Below, in pieces: positions 58,549-64,000 of a DNA stretch of 64,000 bases (positions within the stretch are counted from its first letter, which is position 1; every line of letters begins with the position of its first letter). Under the pieces are notes generated by a model that was given only the letters and a program-made list of their open reading frames with translations, was not told the DNA's origin and did not search any database. The stretch spans positions 3,538,365 to 3,602,364 of the forward strand of contig NZ_OY762899.1 in NCBI RefSeq assembly GCF_963666545.1, given 5' to 3'. The stretch comes from an uncultured Bacteroides sp. (lineage in GTDB: Bacteria > Bacteroidota > Bacteroidia > Bacteroidales > Bacteroidaceae). A program made the translations under genes and the position numbers.

Positions 58549-59757
58549 ATGAAAACAGATATATTTAAATATTCTTTATTGGGAATGGTTTTAGGACTCT
58601 CAATTGTGAGTTGCACCGAAGGCGATAAATTTGACTATGGGAAAACAGTCGTACTTATCACTGGGACAGAAACGACACCTGTAACAAAATTTGTAGTGGA
58701 GGATACTCCTTCTACTTATGCTGTGACAGCTTCTGCTACCAATGTTGTGGATAAAGATGTGAAAGTAACCTTTGCCATTGATAATTCACAAGTGGAAGCT
58801 TATAATAAAGAGCATGGGACGAATTATTTTGCGCTTCCTGATGGAGCAGTAACATTAGACGGTGCCAATGCGGTGATTCAAGCAGGTAAGTCATATTCAA
58901 CCCCGTCTATTGTAAAAGTGGTTTCTACCGAGAATTTTGCAGAAGGCCGCGTTTATGTTGTTCCGGTTACTATGGCACAGGTGGATGGTCTTGATGTGCT
59001 ACAACCGTCAAAGACGATATTCTTGCAGATTTCACGAGTAATTCATTTTACTTCACTAAATATTAGCAATACGGGCCTATATAGTAACTTCATTTTTGCC
59101 GATGATAAAAAGAAAGAATTGTCAAACTTTACTTATGAGATTAAGTTCTATTCTAATGATTGGCATAGTATTGCTCGTTTGTGTAGCTTTACTTCCAAGG
59201 ATGAACAACGTTCCAGCATGCTTCGATTTGGCGAAAACGGACAAGCTGTAAATGCTTTGCAGTGGGTGAGTCCAACTGGTAGTATTGTGTCGAGTACCCT
59301 CTTTAGTACGGGGCGTTGGTATACTGTTTCTCTGGCTTATAATGGTAGCAAATTGACCATGTATGTTAATGGCGTAAAAGATGCAGAAGGCGCTGGAGAT
59401 GGAAAACCCGTAGACTTTCAACGCTTTGAATTGGGTATGTCTTGGACCGGCTATCGTGGTTCTCAGTACTTTCATGGCCGAATTTCAGAGGTTCGAGTGT
59501 GGAGCCGTGCCTTAAGTCCTGCTGAAATGCAGATGGGGCTTTGTGGGGTTGATCCGAAATCAGAAGGTTTGCTTGCTTACTGGAAAATGAATGAAGGTGA
59601 AGGGCATATTTTCAAGGATGCAACAGGCCATGGTTACGACATGGACTGGACAAATACAGCTCGTGAAATTAGTGAAGGAGCAGGTTTAACCTATAAGTTG
59701 GATTATAGCTCCGCTATAGGATGGGATAGTGATGATAATAATAAATGTAATCAATAA
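58549..59757 (+). CDS. DUF1735/LamG surface glycan-binding lipoprotein
   Basis: The 402-aa product has a lipobox (LSIVSCTEGD). An N-terminal DUF1735 domain (VTFAIDNSQVEAYNKEHGTN, YVVPVTMAQVDGL) is followed by a LamG/concanavalin-like domain (WYTVSLAYNGSKLTMYVNG, FHGRISEVRVWSRALSPAEM, GLLAYWKMNEGEGHIF). It is likely a cell-surface glycan-binding protein of the locus. It starts 12 bp after GH18 and is in the same operon. Confidence 0.88.
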   Translation: MKTDIFKYSLLGMVLGLSIVSCTEGDKFDYGKTVVLITGTETTPVTKFVVEDTPSTYAVTASATNVVDKDVKVTFAIDNSQVEAYNKEHGTNYFALPDGAVTLDGANAVIQAGKSYSTPSIVKVVSTENFAEGRVYVVPVTMAQVDGLDVLQPSKTIFLQISRVIHFTSLNISNTGLYSNFIFADDKKKELSNFTYEIKFYSNDWHSIARLCSFTSKDEQRSSMLRFGENGQAVNALQWVSPTGSIVSSTLFSTGRWYTVSLAYNGSKLTMYVNGVKDAEGAGDGKPVDFQRFELGMSWTGYRGSQYFHGRISEVRVWSRALSPAEMQMGLCGVDPKSEGLLAYWKMNEGEGHIFKDATGHGYDMDWTNTAREISEGAGLTYKLDYSSAIGWDSDDNNKCNQ

Positions 59758-59770
59758 AGAGGACGTTATT

Positions 59771-60787
59771 ATGAAAACATATATATATAAATATTTTTGC
59801 GTAAGCTTTATGATGATTGCTGCTTTATCACTGCAATCTTGCGGTAATGATGATAGTTATGATGTAGTTGGCAATTCCAATAATTTATTCTACATCAAGG
59901 CTAATTCATCTTCGTCGGTGAAGTCTCCGAATACATTGCTCTTTGGTGTTGTGCATACACCGGCAGGTGATTTTGGGAACGTTAAGGCCGAATTTCCGGT
60001 TCGTTGTTTACGTAGCGTTGATGAAACGACTAAAGTAACTGCGCAACTTGATAATTCTTTAATTGATGCATATAATGCAAAATATGGTACATCTTATGTG
60101 CAATTTCCGGAAGGTGCATTGAATTTCGATTTGGCAACAGTCACTGTAGAAAAAGGCCATTATATTGCTGGAGATTCTTTAGCAGCATCTGTTCCTATTT
60201 CGGCGTTGACAAAGTTTACTGAATCGGGCTATATTGCTCCTATCCGTATTGCTTCTGTTGCCGGTTCTAAAGGTGAAGGCAGTGAAGTTTATGGCATTGG
60301 GTATATTATAGTCAAGACATCTACGAAATTAATAAAATCTGGCGCCGCTTCTTCTGATATGTTGGGCACATTAGTTGCTGATTATTCCGGCTGGAGTGCG
60401 TCGTGTGCTCAAAGTAGCAATAGTGATTTTAGCAGCTTAGTAGATGGTGATACTTGGTCCGGTTGGGATTTTAATTCTTCAATAGGCACTGTAGTTGTTG
60501 ATATGAAGTCTGAAAAAGAATTCACAGGCATTCGTTCTTTCTGTTCGTATGGCATGTATTCTTCATATGGTTATTATTTTAGTAATATAGTTCTTGCTTA
60601 TAGTACGGATGGGACTAACTATATTGATGCTGGTAGTGCCTCAAATTCTGAAATGGTCAATGAAAGTGGCTATCAATATATTTGCCTTTATGCTGCTGTA
60701 AAAGCACGGTATTTGAAAGTAACTTATACCTGCAACTCGCAATGGGGAAGAGGATTATATGAATTGGGTGTATATACAAATAAATAG
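59771..60787 (+). CDS. DUF1735/discoidin-like (F5/8 type C) surface lipoprotein
   Basis: The ATG at 59771 gives 338 aa with a lipobox (LSLQSCGNDD). A longer frame from 59729 overlaps the previous gene and is rejected. The DUF1735 part (RSVDETTKVTAQLDNSLIDA, LNFDLATVTVEKGHYIAGD) precedes a discoidin domain (SLVDGDTWSGWDFNSS, FTGIRSFCSYGMYSSYGYYF, YLKVTYTCNSQWGRGLYELG), which usually binds galactose-type or other glycans. It is surface-exposed, and likely assists capture with its LamG neighbour. Confidence 0.85.
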   Translation: MKTYIYKYFCVSFMMIAALSLQSCGNDDSYDVVGNSNNLFYIKANSSSSVKSPNTLLFGVVHTPAGDFGNVKAEFPVRCLRSVDETTKVTAQLDNSLIDAYNAKYGTSYVQFPEGALNFDLATVTVEKGHYIAGDSLAASVPISALTKFTESGYIAPIRIASVAGSKGEGSEVYGIGYIIVKTSTKLIKSGAASSDMLGTLVADYSGWSASCAQSSNSDFSSLVDGDTWSGWDFNSSIGTVVVDMKSEKEFTGIRSFCSYGMYSSYGYYFSNIVLAYSTDGTNYIDAGSASNSEMVNESGYQYICLYAAVKARYLKVTYTCNSQWGRGLYELGVYTNK

Positions 60788-60879
60788 ATTGTTTTAAGAT
60801 AAGGATTGTTTATAAGAAGTGAATTTGAGGAGGCGATGTTGAAAAATAGCAGACGCCTCCTCTTTCAAACCTAATCATT

Positions 60880-61611
60880 ATGAAGCAATTATTCGTTTCT
60901 ATTTGTTACTTCCTTTGTTGTGTGATTACTTATGCACAAGAACCATCTAAAGTTTTTGTCTCGAATGAACGAATACATGACTTTGGACAAATTCTTGAAA
61001 AGAATGGTAAGGTATCACATACGTTTAATTTCTATAATAAAGGAAATAAACCAGTCGTCATAAATGATGTTTCGGCTTGGTGCGGTTGTACAACGTCTTC
61101 ATATACTAAAAAGCCTGTGCTTCCAGGAAAGAAAGCAACTGTTACGGTTACGTATAATCCCTATAATCGCCCGGGCTCTTTTAGCAAAGAGGTAGTGGTA
61201 CTAACAGAATCAGGTAAGAGTTATTCTCGTCTTTGGATAAAAGGGTATGTTATTCCGTATTTGCATCCTGTGGAAGAAAATTATCCTTATAAATACGGTG
61301 GCGGGCTATGGATGAATATGGAGGTGATGGCCTTTGGTACATTAGATAAAGGAAGTACAAAAACGATGAAACTCAAATTGGCAAATGATACGAATGCCAA
61401 TATTAAACTCTTCTTTGTAGTAGTAGGTGGTAACACAGATGTTAAATTTACCAGTCCGCGTGCATTGAAGGCTCATGAAGAGAGGGTAATCCCTATTACT
61501 TATCAATGTTCTGAGTCTTTCTCTGGAATAAAGAAAACTCGTATTTATTTGGTGGTTAATAATAAAGTTTTGGTGAAGCCCTTAGTCGTGACTTGTATTG
61601 GAAAAGAATAA
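60880..61611 (+). CDS. DUF1573 domain protein
   Basis: The 243-aa secreted protein (signal peptide MKQLFVSICYFLCCVITYAQ) has DUF1573 motifs: HDFGQILEKNGKVSHTFNF, AWCGCTTSSYTKKPVLPGK and VTVTYNPYNRPGSF. A second Ig-like half begins at VMAFGTLDKGSTKTMKLKLA. DUF1573 proteins resemble ASPM/SPD-2-like Ig domains with no known activity. It is unusual inside a glycan locus and may be an accessory for export or assembly. It lies 92 bp after the discoidin gene. Confidence 0.85.
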   Translation: MKQLFVSICYFLCCVITYAQEPSKVFVSNERIHDFGQILEKNGKVSHTFNFYNKGNKPVVINDVSAWCGCTTSSYTKKPVLPGKKATVTVTYNPYNRPGSFSKEVVVLTESGKSYSRLWIKGYVIPYLHPVEENYPYKYGGGLWMNMEVMAFGTLDKGSTKTMKLKLANDTNANIKLFFVVVGGNTDVKFTSPRALKAHEERVIPITYQCSESFSGIKKTRIYLVVNNKVLVKPLVVTCIGKE

Positions 61612-61782
61612 GCTGGAATAGCGAACTCAATATCTGGCTAAAGTAAACTATTTCAATATATAATCTTCCATGTGAAGAACTCTCGTTTGAAATAGATATA
61701 GAATTAATAAAAGCAGGTATTTCCTAGTCTGATTAATTGAGCTTTATTTGCAATTAAAAGGATATTATATAATTAATAATAG

Positions 61783-63681
61783 ATGAAAAGATTCTCCAAC
61801 ATAGGTATTTCGCTCTTTTTCTTGTTTTTATTAATGGGGACAGAAGGGCTGGCACAAAAGAAGCATGTCTTTGATATCAACGATGGCCATTTTATGTATG
61901 ATGGTAAACCGATACAAATTGTTTCCGGAGAAATGCATTATAATAGGATTCCCCATCAATACTGGAGACACCGTATGCAAATGCTTAAAGCAATGGGTCT
62001 CAATACTGTTGCCACGTACGTTTTCTGGAATATGCATGAGGTGGAACCCGGAAAATGGGACTTCGGCGGTGATAAGAACTTGAGAGAGTACATCAAGATA
62101 GCTGCGGAAGAGGGGTTGCATGTGATTCTGCGTTTCGGGCCCTATGCTTGCGCTGAATGGGAATTTGGAGGTTATCCTTGGTGGTTACAAAATGTCGAAG
62201 GACTTGAACTTCGCAGGGATAATGATCAATTTCTTAGATATACGGATCTATATATAAAAAGATTGTATCAGGAAGTAAAAGACCTGTTGATCACCAATGG
62301 TGGACCTATCATCATGGTACAGGTTGAAAATGAATTCGGATCTTATGTTTCGCAACGGAAAGATATTCCTTTGGAGGAGCATCGAAAATATAATGCCAAG
62401 ATAAAAAAGCAACTTTTAAAGGCGGGTTTTACTACGACTTTATTCACTTCCGACGGTACGTGGCTGTTTGAAGGTGGCTCTATAGAAGGTGTGTTGCCCA
62501 CTGCAAATGGGGAAAGTAATGTTATTAATTTAAAGAAGGCTGTCGACAAATATCATGGAGGTAAAGGTCCTTATATGGTTGCGGAGTTTTATCCGGGTTG
62601 GTTATCTCATTGGGCGGAGCCTTTTCCTTCATTATCCGCCTCTGGCATAGCTCGTACGGCTGAAAACTATTTGAAGAATGATGTCTCCTTTAATTTGTAC
62701 ATGGCACATGGAGGCACTAACTTCGGGTTTACCAGTGGGGCCAACTATGATAATAAACATGATATTCAGCCCGATCTCACGAGTTACGATTACGACGCTC
62801 CGATAAGTGAGGCCGGCTGGGTTACTCCTAAATATGATTCCTTGCGTTCGGTGATAGGCAAAAATGTGAAATGGAAGTTGGCCGCAGTACCGGCTCCTAT
62901 ACCAGTCATCGAAATTCCATCCATAAAGCTAACGCGCGTTGCCGACGTGCTGGGCTATTTGGAGAAGGGGAGCAAAATAGAAAGTGATGCGCCTCTTACA
63001 TTCGAACAATTGAATCAAGGATATGGCTATGTGCTTTATTCAAGGCGTTTTAACCAACCGATAAGCGGGACTTTGGATGTTTCAGGACTTCGTGATTATG
63101 CTATTGTCTATGTGAATGGCGAAAAGGTTGGAGAACTCAATCGAGGTGATAAGAAATACAAGATGTCGATAAATATCCCATTCAACTCCACGTTGCAAAT
63201 TCTAGTTGAAAATATGGGGCGCATTAATTATGGCTCCGAGATAGTAAACAACAAGAAAGGCATTATCAGTCCTGTGAAAATAGATGATATGGAGATGGAT
63301 GGAAACTGGGAAATGTATAAGCTACCAATGGACGAGGTGCCTGACTTGGATACCCTTTCACAGACGGACGTGTATCCCAATAAAGCGTTATCTACCAATG
63401 CCTTGGTTGGCCGCCCACTTGTTTATGAAGGAACATTTTCTTTGACTAACGTCGGAGATACTTTCATTGATATGAGTGATTGGGGAAAAGGAATCATTTT
63501 TGTCAACGGGAAAAACCTTGGACGCTACTGGAACGTGGGACCCCAGCAGACACTTTACCTGCCGGGCGTGTGGTTAAAGAAAGGCTTGAATAAAATCCTG
63601 ATTTTTGAACAGATGAATGATCATATAAAGACTGAAGTAAAAACAGTCAAAGTTCCCATTCTAACTCAACTAAAAAAATAG
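61783..63681 (+). CDS. GH35 beta-galactosidase
   Basis: The 632-aa secreted enzyme (signal peptide MKRFSNIGISLFFLFLLMGTEGLA) has the GH35 entry IVSGEMHYNRIPHQYWRHR, the acid/base region GGPIIMVQVENEFGSY and the nucleophile region MVAEFYPGWLSHW, with NLYMAHGGTNFGF. C-terminal jelly-roll domains end in GRYWNVGPQQTLYLPG. It removes terminal beta-galactose, as expected for complex N-glycan antennae. Intact. Confidence 0.95.
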   Translation: MKRFSNIGISLFFLFLLMGTEGLAQKKHVFDINDGHFMYDGKPIQIVSGEMHYNRIPHQYWRHRMQMLKAMGLNTVATYVFWNMHEVEPGKWDFGGDKNLREYIKIAAEEGLHVILRFGPYACAEWEFGGYPWWLQNVEGLELRRDNDQFLRYTDLYIKRLYQEVKDLLITNGGPIIMVQVENEFGSYVSQRKDIPLEEHRKYNAKIKKQLLKAGFTTTLFTSDGTWLFEGGSIEGVLPTANGESNVINLKKAVDKYHGGKGPYMVAEFYPGWLSHWAEPFPSLSASGIARTAENYLKNDVSFNLYMAHGGTNFGFTSGANYDNKHDIQPDLTSYDYDAPISEAGWVTPKYDSLRSVIGKNVKWKLAAVPAPIPVIEIPSIKLTRVADVLGYLEKGSKIESDAPLTFEQLNQGYGYVLYSRRFNQPISGTLDVSGLRDYAIVYVNGEKVGELNRGDKKYKMSINIPFNSTLQILVENMGRINYGSEIVNNKKGIISPVKIDDMEMDGNWEMYKLPMDEVPDLDTLSQTDVYPNKALSTNALVGRPLVYEGTFSLTNVGDTFIDMSDWGKGIIFVNGKNLGRYWNVGPQQTLYLPGVWLKKGLNKILIFEQMNDHIKTEVKTVKVPILTQLKK

Positions 63682-63740
63682 AGGTAATAGTGTATCTTCA
63701 CTTTTATCTTTTACCTAATACTTGAATTATCCATAAAGAC

Positions 63741-64000
63741 ATGAAGACGAAAATAATCATATCTGCGTTCTTTTCCTTAGTCTATATAATGGCTTTCGCC
63801 CAAAGCAAGTCTCTTGAACCCGCATTGATTCCTTTTCCTCAAAAGGTAGAAATGTTTGACGGGAAGTTTCAATTGTCGTCACGAACTCAATTGATTGTTA
63901 AAGATCAGGGACATTTTTGGAAAGAGATATCTTACCTGCAATCACTTTTGTCTCCTTTATTGGGAAGAAGTCTCACTACGGATCAGGGAGACAATAGTAT
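63741..64000 (+). CDS. GH20 beta-N-acetylhexosaminidase, N-terminal part (3' end outside window)
   Basis: The frame from the ATG at 63741 runs off the right edge, giving 86 complete codons. A signal peptide (MKTKIIISAFFSLVYIMAFA) is followed by SLEPALIPFPQKVEMFDGKF, QLSSRTQLIV and LQSLLSPLLGRSLTT, the start of a Glyco_hydro_20b domain. The catalytic GH20 barrel lies outside the window. It would remove GlcNAc after GH35 removes galactose. The call rests on the N-domain only. Confidence 0.8.
   Translation, partial: MKTKIIISAFFSLVYIMAFAQSKSLEPALIPFPQKVEMFDGKFQLSSRTQLIVKDQGHFWKEISYLQSLLSPLLGRSLTTDQGDNS

Overview
The window is chromosomal DNA of a Bacteroidota gut bacterium, most likely Bacteroides. 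The evidence is an ECF sigma/FecR/SusC(STN)/SusD polysaccharide-utilisation locus, many TAnnTTTG-type -7 promoter boxes, DUF1735 and SusD-like lipoproteins, small families typical of Bacteroides (DUF4248, DUF4373, 'smalltalk'), and weak Shine-Dalgarno sequences. No rRNA, tRNA, integrase or IS element was seen. Both ends cut genes: a methyltransferase on the left and a GH20 hexosaminidase on the right.

Region 1 (1-9700) starts with a methyltransferase tail, an RsgA GTPase and a large outer-membrane beta-barrel protein. An accessory patch follows. Two copies of a ~430-bp segment, each carrying a 74-aa Lys/Ala-rich secreted protein with its promoter and terminator (5297-5724 and 9245-9674), flank a nitroreductase, a secreted DUF3828-like protein, a PIN-domain protein and an XRE/ImmA-IrrE regulator. 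The regulator is split in two by a one-base change in an A7 tract.

Region 2 (9723-14408) is a compact module that is visibly more GC-rich than its surroundings: XRE regulator, DUF2693-like protein, small ORF, NUMOD4/HNH endonuclease, T7-lysozyme-like amidase, DUF4373, DUF4248, an HU-like protein with an acidic Pro tail, a 31-aa smalltalk protein and a strong terminator. It looks like a phage- or mobile-element-derived cassette, but no capsid or integrase is present.

Region 3 (14441-45628) is mostly housekeeping and stress metabolism: VOC, AraC and GNAT genes, a zinc alcohol dehydrogenase, an operon encoding a complete 2-oxoacid (branched-chain type) dehydrogenase (E3, lipoate ligase, E2, fused E1), flavodoxin, AlkZ/YcaQ-like and Fpg/Nei-like repair proteins, a LytS/LytTR pair, a CPA2 antiporter, a MarR/P-type ATPase operon with a clear operator, fructose-6-phosphate aldolase, two secreted phosphoesterases, PepD, a Skp-like lipoprotein, FtsB/DivIC and DnaX.

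Region 4 (45839-64000) is a glycan locus whose enzymes fit host N-glycan degradation. GH18 would release the glycan, SusC/D and two DUF1735 lipoproteins bind and import it, GH35, GH20 and GH92 trim galactose, GlcNAc and mannose, and GH130 with an MFS carrier handles Man-GlcNAc. An ECF sigma/FecR pair and the STN domain of SusC supply trans-envelope control.

The most unusual signal is in three unrelated intergenic gaps (10969-11020, 27421-27494, 38850-38923). Each holds three or four copies of the 8-bp palindrome CGTG(C/T)ACG, placed exactly 22 bp apart with unrelated 14-bp spacers. No standard feature type explains these arrays.
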